A stretch of 36,454 nt of DNA, from assembly GCA_028693555.1 (NCBI GenBank), contig JAQUVD010000037.1, forward strand, positions 1 through 36,454. Reading direction: 5' to 3'. Positions 14,237-23,907 of this stretch are shown here, piece after piece. The DNA is from Hespellia sp. (GTDB taxonomy: Bacteria; Bacillota; Clostridia; Lachnospirales; Lachnospiraceae). The notes under the pieces were generated by a model that saw nothing but the letters and a program-made list of their open reading frames with translations, was not told where the DNA came from and ran no database searches. A program made the position numbers and the translations under genes. Every line of letters starts with the position of its first letter. Position 1 is the first letter of the stretch.

Positions 14237-16039
14237 CTAAGCTGTTCTTTCCCAAATATAAGTTAATTTTGTTGGTTGAATATTTTCTGAATCTCCTGTT
14301 TTAGCAGTATCTGTCTTATTCCAATGCCCTTGTGATGTCATAAGATTATTCGATGTCGGATTACCGGCTTCAGCTATGGCGTTTTGTATAAATACTTCCG
14401 AGGGCAATCCTTGATATCCCCATGAAAACGCATGAGCTGTATGTAGAAAACCATGATCGTGTTTTTGCGATTGTTTACACCCCATAAGAGTGCCGGATGG
14501 CTTATTAAAATTTGTCTTTGTGTTGGTGTCTTTATCATTCTCATCAACACCACCAAGCACATACCCTCTGATTCGTGCCCAAGTAGTTCCGGGATACAAC
14601 GTATTGGGATTGAACGTAGATTTACTGTTGTAAATTTGAGAACCTACGGGATAGATGAAATCTACAATATTTACCCCATTCATAAGTAACTTTCCAAATA
14701 AATTCATATCCCATCCAACTTGAAACTGATTAGCAGCTCCTGCATATCGTCCGATACCGACACCATTTTTGGCAGCATTTATGTTAAATGGAATACTTCC
14801 AATACTAATCTGGGAGGTGATTGTAACCGTGTTTCCCACGGCATCTTTGATTGTGCAAGATACATCATAGGTATGGTTCGCTGGATACGTGCCATACAAC
14901 CCAGAGGACCCACTGTTAAAAGTTGTACTTTTTACAACACCTGCAATGCTGAATGACTTCGATGCAATACTATTACCAGCGATGTTCGCACAACTAAACG
15001 TCGGCTTAAACAAAATATACACGCCAGTCGCATCGTCTCTCACAGATCCAGCAGTTGCTCGATAACATTCCATCGACAACGACGGGTATATATATTCTGT
15101 TACTGTTACATCTACCGTCTTGCTAGCTGTGAATCCTCGGCTATCAGTTATAGTTGCTGTGTAGGTACGTTTCCCTGCTGTTGTTACCACATTAGAATTA
15201 GCGGTTGCGTCCTTTCCCGAATAACTAATATCCTCTCCCGATATTGCATAGGATTCTATCGTAGACCCATATATGCCGGTTGCCCCATTGATACTAAACT
15301 TAATACTCGACTTCCCTTGCAAGCACAATGCCCCAAATGGATTTACCAACGATGCTGTAACGCTGGTAAATGATGGTAACGCGTTATCCATTGTATAAGT
15401 CACATCTTTATAATTGGAAAATGTCTTATTGTTTGAATACAAACCTACTCGAACAGTGCATGTTTTACCTTTGCAAGCGGCTCTTAATTTGGCTCTTTCT
15501 GCATCTGTTAATGTCCACGTATAAGATCCAGTATTCGAGATAGTTCTTGTTGCGAGATGGTCACCAATGGTATTAGGTTCTAACCATACCTCTAAATTGA
15601 ACCCTCCCGGATTACTAAATTTAATGGATGGATTCTCTTTGTCCGTGAATCCTTTACATTCCGTTATGGTAGCTGCTCTTGGGATTGCGGTAAATGTATA
15701 GTCAAAACCCTGCTCACTGGAATTAAACACATCGTGGTTAATCCATCCAGTGACGCTTATCTTCTTAGTTCCGTCTGCATTATGAGGAACCCAAACTTCC
15801 CACACCCCAACATTTTGATATGTACTTGTAATGACATACCCCGATATATCCGCACTATATACCCCACCATTGATTCTCGCATATACGGTACCGTTTCCCC
15901 ATGTACTGTAGCCGGAATTGGTCCTATAAATACCAATCCACACGCGAATAAGAGAGCGATTATTAGCCACATCTTGCTGCACTGTTCCGGCATTCACCGC
16001 GTAATTGATATACGGATTACTGGTTCCGAAATCTGCCAC
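14237..16039 (-). CDS. Phage tail fibre/minor structural protein (DUF859-like N-terminal part)
   Basis: 600 residues, starting at a GTG with AGGAGG at good distance. The beta-rich N-terminal half (NRSLIRVWIGIYRTNSGYST and later repeats such as TYTMDNALPSFTSV) resembles DUF859 minor structural proteins. At about 450 a GVGIGRYAG motif is followed by FIYPVGSQIYNS, WARIRGYVLGG and a His-rich KHDHGFLHTAH stretch, which resembles the C-terminal receptor-side domain of baseplate/tail-collar-type proteins. It is probably the receptor-binding fibre. It lies downstream of other tail tip genes, as expected. Confidence 0.8.
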   Translation of the reverse strand: MADFGTSNPYINYAVNAGTVQQDVANNRSLIRVWIGIYRTNSGYSTWGNGTVYARINGGVYSADISGYVITSTYQNVGVWEVWVPHNADGTKKISVTGWINHDVFNSSEQGFDYTFTAIPRAATITECKGFTDKENPSIKFSNPGGFNLEVWLEPNTIGDHLATRTISNTGSYTWTLTDAERAKLRAACKGKTCTVRVGLYSNNKTFSNYKDVTYTMDNALPSFTSVTASLVNPFGALCLQGKSSIKFSINGATGIYGSTIESYAISGEDISYSGKDATANSNVVTTAGKRTYTATITDSRGFTASKTVDVTVTEYIYPSLSMECYRATAGSVRDDATGVYILFKPTFSCANIAGNSIASKSFSIAGVVKSTTFNSGSSGLYGTYPANHTYDVSCTIKDAVGNTVTITSQISIGSIPFNINAAKNGVGIGRYAGAANQFQVGWDMNLFGKLLMNGVNIVDFIYPVGSQIYNSKSTFNPNTLYPGTTWARIRGYVLGGVDENDKDTNTKTNFNKPSGTLMGCKQSQKHDHGFLHTAHAFSWGYQGLPSEVFIQNAIAEAGNPTSNNLMTSQGHWNKTDTAKTGDSENIQPTKLTYIWERTA

Positions 16040-16051
16040 TATAACCGCCTC

Positions 16052-16696
16052 CTATCTTATGGATAATCCGGTAACTGCATCATAGTCCATTATGAATGTC
16101 CCGATGTTTATTTTCTGCATTACGACTGCTTGTGTAATATTTAATTGCTGGTTGCTGAGATACGCTATCCTTGTTCCATTTTGATAGAAACCTAATTCTG
16201 TATTTGATAATTTAACACTGAATGGGCTATTGCTTGCCCCCAGGCTCAGTATGCCATCCTGAAAGCGCGCCCATTTCGATATTTCTTCTCTTGTCGCAAG
16301 CCCTGTAATGTTGTCTATAATTTCCTGAATGGATGTGGTCGTTGCTGTTATGGAATCACTATTCTGTTCCAACTGCGACAACAATGACGAAATCATCTTC
16401 GTGTTATCCGTCGTAGTGCTTGTCACTTCCGATACTAGAAGATTGATACTGGATTCAAGTCGGTCAATAGCTGATTTATAATCGGTCGTGATTTGCTCCT
16501 TCGCTGCTATAATGTCCCCAGTGAAATCATTTACCACTTCCCATGTTTTGGTTTCCGAATTATATTTCTTAATCAATGCCGGTGTCACACTTATATCACA
16601 CCATAGCAGCTTCAAATTAGAAGGAGGGGTAAGGCTTTGTATCGCGGCATCATCCACTCGCATAAGCGTTATGTTCGTCTGCGCTTTTACAGCCAT
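16052..16696 (-). CDS. Phage tail tip/minor structural protein with coiled coil
   Basis: 214 residues. An N-terminal region with LWCDISVTPALIKKYNSET is followed by a long helical coiled-coil stretch (about 65-135, IDRLESSINLLVSEV, MISSLLSQLEQNSDSI) and a beta-rich end (WARFQDGILSLGASNSPF, NGTRIAYLSNQQLNI). This end resembles the last domain of siphophage tail proteins that continue the tail-associated lysin. It probably forms a trimeric stalk between baseplate and fibre. It stops 13 bases before the next gene, whose RBS overlaps the stop. Confidence 0.7.
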   Translation of the reverse strand: MAVKAQTNITLMRVDDAAIQSLTPPSNLKLLWCDISVTPALIKKYNSETKTWEVVNDFTGDIIAAKEQITTDYKSAIDRLESSINLLVSEVTSTTTDNTKMISSLLSQLEQNSDSITATTTSIQEIIDNITGLATREEISKWARFQDGILSLGASNSPFSVKLSNTELGFYQNGTRIAYLSNQQLNITQAVVMQKINIGTFIMDYDAVTGLSIR

Positions 16697-16699
16697 ACC

Positions 16700-17740
16700 T
16701 TAATCCTCCAGATTAACGATATAAGAACCCCGGTTTGTGATATCTCCGGCACTAATATTCAGAGTTGTGCCAGTTGCGGTAGCCGTTGTCGCGCCATCCT
16801 TATACCATTTAATTGTTCCTTCCGCGGTCAATGCACTTCCCGTCAATTCTGTTGCTCCTTTGTAGACATGAGCTGTCATTGTAGTAGCAATTTCCGTATT
16901 TTTAAATATTGTTCCTCCGCTTGAAATTACCACGATTGTAAGTGCATCTTTACCGTTAGTACCATTTGCACCATTTCTAGAGATCGCATAAGAGGTGGTA
17001 GATTTCCCATCTGAATAATTCACCACAGTCTTTGTCCATACATATTGCCCCGCGGAACCAGCCACAGGAGTTGTCGACCATGTTCCGGTTGGCGGAGTTG
17101 TTCCTGAATTACTTGCCTGATATGTAATAGCAGTGCTAGATACAGTAACACTCGTTCCATTTGATCCATTTGATCCATTTGCTCCGTTAATAGCATTTCT
17201 AGAAACACTGTACGCTGTGGTTGATCTCCCATCTGAGTATATAACCACGGTCTTTGTCCAGAGATACTCTCCTGCGCTAGTTGCGGGGAGCGAACCCGAC
17301 CATGTACCTGTTGGTGCTACTGTACCAGAACTGCTTTTTTGGTATGTGACAGCAGTGCTAGATACGGTAACACTTGTTCCGTTTGTTCCTTTGTATGCGA
17401 TGGAGTAACTAACTACTTTTCCGATTGTGATATCACCAATGAGAACCGGAATCGTAAATGAACCGCTTGTCATAAGAGCGGATGTCGCTGTTACGGTAAT
17501 AGTCGGCTTAGGTGTCTTACCATCACTGACCGCACTCAATCCTGTTGGTGTGGATATTGTTCCTACCGAGCATACAACCTGTTCACTTCCACACAGTGCG
17601 GATACTTCGATCGTGAATGTCTGTGTGCCACTCACGGAATTTGTGGTTCCTTGAAATGTAAAATTATCATTACTCAAAAATACGGAATACCCATCCGTTA
17701 AATCAATTAAATCTATTTGCGTACTTGCTTTTTTTGCCAT
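16700..17740 (-). CDS. Phage structural protein with two tandem 74-residue repeats and collagen-like linkers
   Basis: 346 residues from the ATG at 17740 (AGGAGA upstream). The N-terminal 110 residues are beta-rich (FTIEVSALCGSEQVVCSVG). Two repeats follow, 121-194 and 195-268: each starts GTSVTVSSTA.TYQ, has PTGTW, then G.Y.WTKTVV.YSDG.ST and a Gly-Asn linker (NGANGSNGSNG, NGANGTNG). The last part (about 280-346) looks like an Ig-type domain (AEGTIKWYKDG). Such repeats occur in phage fibres and baseplate proteins and can vary in number. No enzymatic motif is seen. Confidence 0.7.
   Translation of the reverse strand: MAKKASTQIDLIDLTDGYSVFLSNDNFTFQGTTNSVSGTQTFTIEVSALCGSEQVVCSVGTISTPTGLSAVSDGKTPKPTITVTATSALMTSGSFTIPVLIGDITIGKVVSYSIAYKGTNGTSVTVSSTAVTYQKSSSGTVAPTGTWSGSLPATSAGEYLWTKTVVIYSDGRSTTAYSVSRNAINGANGSNGSNGTSVTVSSTAITYQASNSGTTPPTGTWSTTPVAGSAGQYVWTKTVVNYSDGKSTTSYAISRNGANGTNGKDALTIVVISSGGTIFKNTEIATTMTAHVYKGATELTGSALTAEGTIKWYKDGATTATATGTTLNISAGDITNRGSYIVNLED
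16937..17380 (-). repeat. Tandem coding repeat (two units of 222 bp)
   Basis: Units at 17159-17380 and 16937-17158 in the fibre gene encode the two 74-residue repeats. The first unit ends in short repeats of TTTGATCCA (forward strand) that code for the Gly-Asn-Ser linker. Unequal recombination here could change repeat number. Confidence 0.65.
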
Positions 17741-17757
17741 AATCTTTCTCCTATAAT

Positions 17758-19374
17758 TTAATAATCCAAACAACAATTAAACGTCAATTTTGCGTCTACG
17801 TCATCTGGTGTGATTCCGAATATAAAACCTCCATCGGACATTCTCGAATCATCCTCCGGAAGCTGCGTATATTCTAGTTCCCCAATTCGTTTCGCTTCCC
17901 ATATAATCTTTGCCTGATCTCCAAAATATGCTTTCATTTTTGCCGATGTATCTATCACTGTTTCTCCAACAATAATCGTAACAATAAGTGTAGTTGCTAC
18001 ACCTGTATTCTTGAATACCCAGCCATTCACGCTGTATACCTTTATCTGTTCGGCGTCTTTTCCTTTAATCAAGACCCACGTATATATCGTTGGATCTATA
18101 ATACTCGGTTCCTTTACCAATTGATTTACAGCCGTTCCAAGATACTTCTTTCCATTTGGAAGTAACGATATGCCAGTTCCATTCTCATCATCCGCATATG
18201 CAACCCACGTATAAAAAGTTCTATTCTTTGCAAGATTAGAAAATTGGTTCGCAAGTTCTTCTACTTTTTCAGAAATTCCACTGCTTCTGATCAGGTAATC
18301 ACCTAGTGTAGCTTTCTGACTTGAATTAGACACAGATGTTTCAAATTTAAGTATGCGCGCTGACAGATACAGTTTTCCTGCACCATCAACAATATTCACT
18401 GTATCACCAATCTTTGTTCCCTTTGGCAGGACTGCTATATCAACTTCATAATTTACTTCTAAATCACACAACTGTTTGAGCTTGCTGATAGATCTGTTGC
18501 ATAATTCGGATTTGCTTGTCGTATCGTAAGAATACGTGGTTACTATATGTCCCTCATCCGTACCAGACTCAGACAGATATCTGCTCCACTTTTGTAATGC
18601 TTTTCTAGACTTTAGCATTGTTCCACTTACATAAAAATCTCCGTCATCATATTTATATCCCGCCAGTGTAATAGGTACCTCACTGCCATCCGGTGTTCCT
18701 CCCGTCACACTTAACGCTGTCGCAAGATTGGCTACTGATTTTTTTGTAATAATATTGTCAACGTCTCTATCCACACGTAATTCTACGCCATTATCATTCC
18801 CCCTTTTTTTGTGTATGTTAATGTGCTTCTGTACGACACTCAGATTCTTTACATCAAAACTGTAACTAATCTCAGTGTTATCGAATTGTTTTGCAACGCT
18901 TAAGATTCTTGCCGTTGCCGTCTGCTCTCCATCCCATTTTAATTTCCTGGTAAGATTACTGACTTCATTTAATCCAATCTCAAATCCACTGTCATATGTA
19001 AATTTTTCAATGTAATATGATAGTGGGTATGCTTTATCCGCATCGTATGGACCCACAATTTCATTTAACAGATCCAGTCCTGCATCTTCTGCATACACAT
19101 ATATTTCCGACTTTTTTGTGTTGCACTCAGAGTCAATTATTGTATAGAATTCTGTCTCATCATTATTCTTACGCAAGACATAGTTTCCAACCTCTGCCCA
19201 AGTCACTGCATCTTCTCTTGTTTTCTTATTGAAGGAAATATAGAAATCAAAAGTCGCAACTCCTGCATCAATCTCCTCGGTTTTCAAGTCATTATTTACA
19301 ACAACTCCATCAGGAAGGTTCGTGCTCGCCTGTCCTAAAATGTTCATCTTTCGATCAGCGAAATATAAGATCAT
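17758..19374 (-). CDS. Prophage tail-associated protein (siphophage tail tip/hub, minor structural protein)
   Basis: 538 residues. The N terminus (MILYFADRKMNILGQAST) and the region to about 390 (TEFYTIIDSECN, IYVYAEDAGLDLLNE, ATLGDYLIRSSG) match the N-terminal part of prophage minor structural/tail-associated lysin proteins (baseplate hub). The C-terminal 150 residues contain a beta domain (YSVNGWVFKNTGVATTLIV) related in pattern to the end of the neighbouring repeat protein. No peptidase motif was noticed, so it is probably only the hub. ATG overlaps the TGA of the upstream gene (ATGA at 19371-19374), a sign of translational coupling. Confidence 0.8.
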   Translation of the reverse strand: MILYFADRKMNILGQASTNLPDGVVVNNDLKTEEIDAGVATFDFYISFNKKTREDAVTWAEVGNYVLRKNNDETEFYTIIDSECNTKKSEIYVYAEDAGLDLLNEIVGPYDADKAYPLSYYIEKFTYDSGFEIGLNEVSNLTRKLKWDGEQTATARILSVAKQFDNTEISYSFDVKNLSVVQKHINIHKKRGNDNGVELRVDRDVDNIITKKSVANLATALSVTGGTPDGSEVPITLAGYKYDDGDFYVSGTMLKSRKALQKWSRYLSESGTDEGHIVTTYSYDTTSKSELCNRSISKLKQLCDLEVNYEVDIAVLPKGTKIGDTVNIVDGAGKLYLSARILKFETSVSNSSQKATLGDYLIRSSGISEKVEELANQFSNLAKNRTFYTWVAYADDENGTGISLLPNGKKYLGTAVNQLVKEPSIIDPTIYTWVLIKGKDAEQIKVYSVNGWVFKNTGVATTLIVTIIVGETVIDTSAKMKAYFGDQAKIIWEAKRIGELEYTQLPEDDSRMSDGGFIFGITPDDVDAKLTFNCCLDY

Positions 19375-20906
19375 AAGAACACCTCTCTATATTTGAGCTT
19401 GAAATCCGGGCGTTGCGCCCAATTGGAATATACACACTTAATTTGATTTATTCCGGGTTTTAAACAGAACTCTTCCCACTCGTTTCCAAGTGCCCCGATT
19501 CCCTCGGCCGGCAACCCTTGAAGCAATACTTTTCCGTCCTTACAATTTGCAGAAAAAAGATTTCCTGACGCAAACTTGTTGGGCACGTCCCGCCATTTAT
19601 CTACATTCATTTTATAAAAACTAAATATGTTCACACCTAGATTATTTAAAAATCTAGCCTCACTTCGATCTCCCCACTGCTTAATTCCTATTTGAATTTT
19701 TGCACATTCCATATTTTCTATTTCTGGAATGGTATACGATGGATAACTTCCCCAATAATAGAAGGTCAATTTGCTACCTTCTTTCTTCAGATCACAATAT
19801 CCCCAGTCCCAAAACCACGGATTCTGTGTGTGCAAATGATTCGTTTGGAACGTGTATGTGTTCAGGCACTTTCCATTCGCCCACAAGTCGTAATGCCCTG
19901 TGTTTCCGGTACAATCGGTTTTATACCAATTTACCCCAGCTATTAATTTATTGTCGGATGTAACAAAGTTAATACACATTTCTCCGGTTTGCCCCATAAG
20001 AGCTGCATACATCAAGATATGAAAATAACAATAGAAGTTTTTGCATCTCTTTACGCCTTGCGAATCCGCTGGTATTTCAATGGTCCTCAAACCCCCGTTG
20101 GCACTTCCTACAGTATCTCCTTTTGTTCCGAATGCTAAAAAATCATTCCCATACCAGTTTGCTTTTTTCAGTGTTCCTTTTGAACCATATTGCGGATGCA
20201 TAACCTCAATTCCTGTCACATCATCCGGAGCATCAAAGAAGTCCTTCAACGTAACAAGCACTTCATTTTCTTTGTAATCTTCTCCATCAGCTTCATCAAT
20301 ATTCCCAAATTGTAAAATATGACCTTCCGCATCCACAAATCCTAAAAATCCATTATCCGCTTCCATAGTTGCCTCTAGCGTTGGATATGCCGGATATGTC
20401 CCGGCATAGTCAACTACAAACGTAGTTGCTTCATCCAGCGTTGGTAATACCTCTTTTTCTTCCACGGAATATTTGAATGGATCAGAGCAATAGAACTCTA
20501 TTTCTCCTACCACACTATTACTGCCGGGTGTAATCTCTCCATTGTTCACTTTTGTTCCGATAAAATACTTGTCGGGCTCATCACGAAATATAAGTTCAGA
20601 CTCTTCCGCATCAAGCAGACTGTTCAGTCTATCATATGCCGCGCGAAACGCCGCATTTGATTCTGCTATAAGCTGGTAGGTTACAATAATAGTCCGTGGA
20701 TTATACCTTTTGTATTGATATCTCTCACCATCTGAAATACCAATCTGCATGCTATTTACTTCGTTTCTTAAAACTTCTCTACCACTAACATGTAGTGTAC
20801 GGTATCCGGGTACTTCTTCCTCCAGCCAACATCCATTAAGCTTTAGAGCCTCGGAGGGCAGTATATTGCCAACCTTAGACTCTGTTGCATCTACAAATTC
20901 GTACAT
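19371..20906 (-). CDS. Distal tail protein (Dit), enlarged with a central insertion
   Basis: 511 residues from the ATG at 20906 (AGGAGGG upstream and just after the tape-measure stop). The N-terminal belt domain (LHVSGREVLRNEV, YNPRTIIVTYQLIAE, LIFRDEPDKYFIG, FYCSDPFKYS) is that of siphophage Dit proteins. The C-terminal end (EWEEFCLKPGINQIK, KLKYREVFL) closes the Dit fold. About 200-240 residues (roughly 205-445) are inserted between, rich in Trp, Tyr, Cys and Phe (NPWFWDWGYC, TFYYWGSYPS). This resembles the evolved Dit proteins that carry carbohydrate-binding modules for host attachment. Function of the insert is inferred from position and composition. Confidence 0.82.
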   Translation of the reverse strand: MYEFVDATESKVGNILPSEALKLNGCWLEEEVPGYRTLHVSGREVLRNEVNSMQIGISDGERYQYKRYNPRTIIVTYQLIAESNAAFRAAYDRLNSLLDAEESELIFRDEPDKYFIGTKVNNGEITPGSNSVVGEIEFYCSDPFKYSVEEKEVLPTLDEATTFVVDYAGTYPAYPTLEATMEADNGFLGFVDAEGHILQFGNIDEADGEDYKENEVLVTLKDFFDAPDDVTGIEVMHPQYGSKGTLKKANWYGNDFLAFGTKGDTVGSANGGLRTIEIPADSQGVKRCKNFYCYFHILMYAALMGQTGEMCINFVTSDNKLIAGVNWYKTDCTGNTGHYDLWANGKCLNTYTFQTNHLHTQNPWFWDWGYCDLKKEGSKLTFYYWGSYPSYTIPEIENMECAKIQIGIKQWGDRSEARFLNNLGVNIFSFYKMNVDKWRDVPNKFASGNLFSANCKDGKVLLQGLPAEGIGALGNEWEEFCLKPGINQIKCVYSNWAQRPDFKLKYREVFL

Positions 20907-20916
20907 ATTGCCCTCC

Positions 20917-21798
20917 TTATTTATTTCCCTGCTTACGTTCATATCTTTTTTCTATTTTTTCTAATTCTTCTTTTGTATACGTTGCAGTTGCTCTCGCAAC
21001 TTCCCTTCCATCGATGTCCACTGGGACATAAATGGTATATGTCTCATTGCTATTATAAGAATAAGCGTCACTTAGAGCAGTATTAAAAGAACCACCATTT
21101 GCCAAACTTAACTCCGGGATATCAATATCCGGAATGTGAAACAATTCCAATGCTGCATCTTTTGCGTCTCTTACTTTTGATAGAATACCGCCTACCCAGC
21201 CGGTCCCCCAATAGGAACCCAACTTATCCGATACTCTCGATGGGCTGTGAATCTGAGCCTTTGCACGAATAGCAGCCTCTGCAGCCGATGCCAGTTCCGC
21301 CGCCGCACTCCTCACAGTTCCAAGTGCAGAGAGCATTCCATTAGCGAGACCTTGTCCGATATATGCACCGGAGCTATATGCTCCGCTTGACGCCGAACCA
21401 AGCGTAGCAACAATCATTGCAGTCGAAGATGCTGTTACTGCCACCGATCGCGACAGTCCCGACTGAAGTCCTGTTGAAAATCCATTGCTTAGATTCTGAC
21501 CAGCATTCGTTGCTTTTCCACTCGCATCATTGAAACTGTTAATCAACTTATTCATAGCTGACTTTGCTTTACTTCCCAGCGCATCAAGACCAGAATTCAC
21601 AATATCGATAGAACCCTCCATACTGCTGAGTGATGATTCTGCTGAACTAGCATTGCTTGCAATTGATTTCATGCTGGAGCTAACTAGTTTAAGTGCTGCT
21701 GCCATAGCGACTGCCCCGACTGCTGCCACCGTAATTCCAACACCGAATGCAACGATTCCTGCTGTTGCAGCTAAACTTCCAGCTCCAAGTGCAACCAT
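20917..21798 (-). pseudogene. Tape measure protein, C-terminal part beyond an in-frame stop
   Basis: This frame is in exact register with the upstream tape-measure frame (the distance between starts is 2109 bases). The only thing separating them is a TGA at 21811-21813. It contains SSSMKSIASNASSAES and a region SPSRVSDKLGSYWGTGWVGG (about 185-205) that is typical of tape-measure C termini (HSPS motif), then a basic coiled end (KEELEKIEKRYERK). The ATG at 21798 lacks a ribosome binding site, so independent translation is unlikely. Without it, tail assembly should fail. Confidence 0.8.
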
Positions 21799-21810
21799 TG
21801 CCGCGGCAAG

Positions 21811-23907
21811 TCATACTGATACGCCTAACATCATTGTTAATCCCGACCCTGCTGCCATTGCTCCAGAAGCTGTTGCCGGTAATGCTGCTGAAAGAATCGT
21901 TACTGCCGCACCAGCTACAAGAAGCCCTGTACCTAATAACAACGCTCCTGCCGCCAATACCATAATCCCTGTTGCCGTTATAAGAACCGCTGCACCTACA
22001 AGTGCAAGCCCAACGGCTACCACTGCCAATCCGGCTCCTAGAACAATGCATCCAGCTCCTGCAACGAGGGCTCCTGATCCAAGAATAGCCAAGCCTGCCC
22101 CCAGTTGAATCATTGCGACTGCCCCTGATGCTCCGTACTGCACAACAGCCGGCAATGCGAGTGCTATAATATTTAAAGCAGCCCCTGCAATTACAGCTGC
22201 AGTTGCCACCAGTATAAGTCCTGCCCCGAACAGAATCAGACCTGCGCCACCAACTATAAGTGCAGGACCAAGCACAGCTGCTCCAACTGCAAGAAGCGCA
22301 ATTGCCGCAACCATTCCAACCATGCATGCAATTGCTGGTGCACCTGCTGCCGCTAAGTTGATTGATGCAGTTGATAAAAGTAACATTCCGGCTCCGGCAA
22401 GAAGCACCGCCGCACCAAAAGCTGCAAAACCAATTGCCCCCGCTGATAAAGCCGGACCAAGCACTGCCGCTCCTGCTGCCAAACCTACGACTGCCGCAAC
22501 CATACCAACTAATACGCCGATAGCCACAGGTCCGGCATCTGCTATATTTGCCGCCGCAGATGATAAAATGTAAAATCCTGTCGCTATCATAACAACACCA
22601 GCTCCTAACGCCAGGAATGCCGCTGCAGCCGCAAGAACTTGCCCCGCACTTGATGCGCTTGCCACACCCGTTGCTTCCTCGGCAGCTGCTGTTCCGAACA
22701 ATTTAGCCGCAAGACTTCCAAGTCCTTTCGATGCGAGTTGTCCTATCGCTCCAGTAAATTCTCCTACAAACGGTGCAACTGTTTTTACGACTTGAAATCC
22801 CTTAAAGGCGAGTGCAAGACCAGCCACATATGGAAGTGCTGCTACAATTGTATCTGAATTATCTGCAATCACACCTGCAACCCATTCCACGGCACCAGCA
22901 ATAGCATCTACAGCTCCTGTAAATGAATCAATGGTGCTCTGTTTAGAAAGCACCTCACCAAGCGAAGACCCTATCGCGGAAAACGCTTCACCGCATGCGC
23001 TTGCTGCACTCCCTACAGCACCAGAAAAAGAACTCCAATACGGTTCAACAGTATTTACCATATTCATAATGTTTCCAGTGATAGAATCCACATTGACTTT
23101 ATCTAATGAAGATATGATATTGTTAATTGCACTAATTCCAACACTATCAAGTTTATTAAAAGCCTGCTCTCCCTTCACTTGAATTGATTCCATCAAGCCA
23201 TCAAAAGCCTGTTCTGATGTTTTATATGTGGTAGCCAATTTTGTAAAACTGTCATTCGTTCCAACTTTCGCAACGGCATCAAAGAAATCTTCTGTAGCAA
23301 CTGTTCCATCCTGAATTTTCCCAACCATCTCTTGTGCCGACATTCCCATTTGTTTTGCAACCGCTGCCACACCTGCTGGTGTTTGCTCCATCATGAGTTT
23401 AAAGTCCATCCATGCAACAGTTGGCTTTGCCGCCATTTGGGTCGCTTGAGTTGATAGTGTTTTCATGGCTTGTTTTGGATCACTAGCTGCGGCTGCAAGA
23501 CCACCAAAACCTTTTACTAATGCGGTCGTATTCTTAGTCCCTACCGCTTCTAACTGCGAATATGCGCTTGCCATATCAGCCGCATTGTATATAGATTTGT
23601 TAGAGAAATCTTGTAACTCTTTTTTTATACTAGTAATTTCAGATTTCGAATTTCCAATCATTTGCATGTTGCCCTGGAACGTTGACCATGCAGCTTTATT
23701 TTCTGACATTTCAGAAAACATAGATGTCATACTGCTTGTGATTGCAGAAAACGCCTGCTGACCAACACCCATTAATATGCCGAAACCAAGTCCACTTGTA
23801 ATCGTACTTTTCAAATTACTCAGAGATGATGAAGCACCTTTCATGACAGAAGAAAATCCTGAATCCTGTGCTGACAACACCGCTTTTACACTATAACTCT
23901 CCGCCAT
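21811..23907 (-). CDS. Phage tail tape measure protein, N-terminal part ended by TGA
   Basis: 698 residues; with the downstream part the gene would encode 996, a usual tape-measure size. It sets tail length and passes into the host envelope at infection. The N-terminal region (VKAVLSAQDSGFSSVMKG) and the about 50-250 tape-measure core (ADMASAYSQLEAVGTKN, MMEQTPAGVAAVAKQMGMS) are clear. From about 430 it becomes a very Ala/Gly-rich hydrophobic array (LGAGLILVATAAVIAGAAL and similar), likely repeated membrane-active helices. GGGGAAGAG precedes the ATG. The frame stops at 21811 with TGA inside the array and continues in register, so this is a nonsense mutation or a sequence error. Confidence 0.88.
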   Translation of the reverse strand: MAESYSVKAVLSAQDSGFSSVMKGASSSLSNLKSTITSGLGFGILMGVGQQAFSAITSSMTSMFSEMSENKAAWSTFQGNMQMIGNSKSEITSIKKELQDFSNKSIYNAADMASAYSQLEAVGTKNTTALVKGFGGLAAAASDPKQAMKTLSTQATQMAAKPTVAWMDFKLMMEQTPAGVAAVAKQMGMSAQEMVGKIQDGTVATEDFFDAVAKVGTNDSFTKLATTYKTSEQAFDGLMESIQVKGEQAFNKLDSVGISAINNIISSLDKVNVDSITGNIMNMVNTVEPYWSSFSGAVGSAASACGEAFSAIGSSLGEVLSKQSTIDSFTGAVDAIAGAVEWVAGVIADNSDTIVAALPYVAGLALAFKGFQVVKTVAPFVGEFTGAIGQLASKGLGSLAAKLFGTAAAEEATGVASASSAGQVLAAAAAFLALGAGVVMIATGFYILSSAAANIADAGPVAIGVLVGMVAAVVGLAAGAAVLGPALSAGAIGFAAFGAAVLLAGAGMLLLSTASINLAAAGAPAIACMVGMVAAIALLAVGAAVLGPALIVGGAGLILFGAGLILVATAAVIAGAALNIIALALPAVVQYGASGAVAMIQLGAGLAILGSGALVAGAGCIVLGAGLAVVAVGLALVGAAVLITATGIMVLAAGALLLGTGLLVAGAAVTILSAALPATASGAMAAGSGLTMMLGVSV

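Noticed and set aside
21811-21813. TGA recoded as an amino acid in this phage
   Set aside because: terS, the connector and the distal tail gene end in TGA at overlapping starts, so TGA is a normal stop.
21530-22573. Long open frames on the plus strand opposite the tape measure gene
   Set aside because: They are Ala/Pro/Thr-rich shadows of the Ala/Gly-rich array; no ribosome binding sites.
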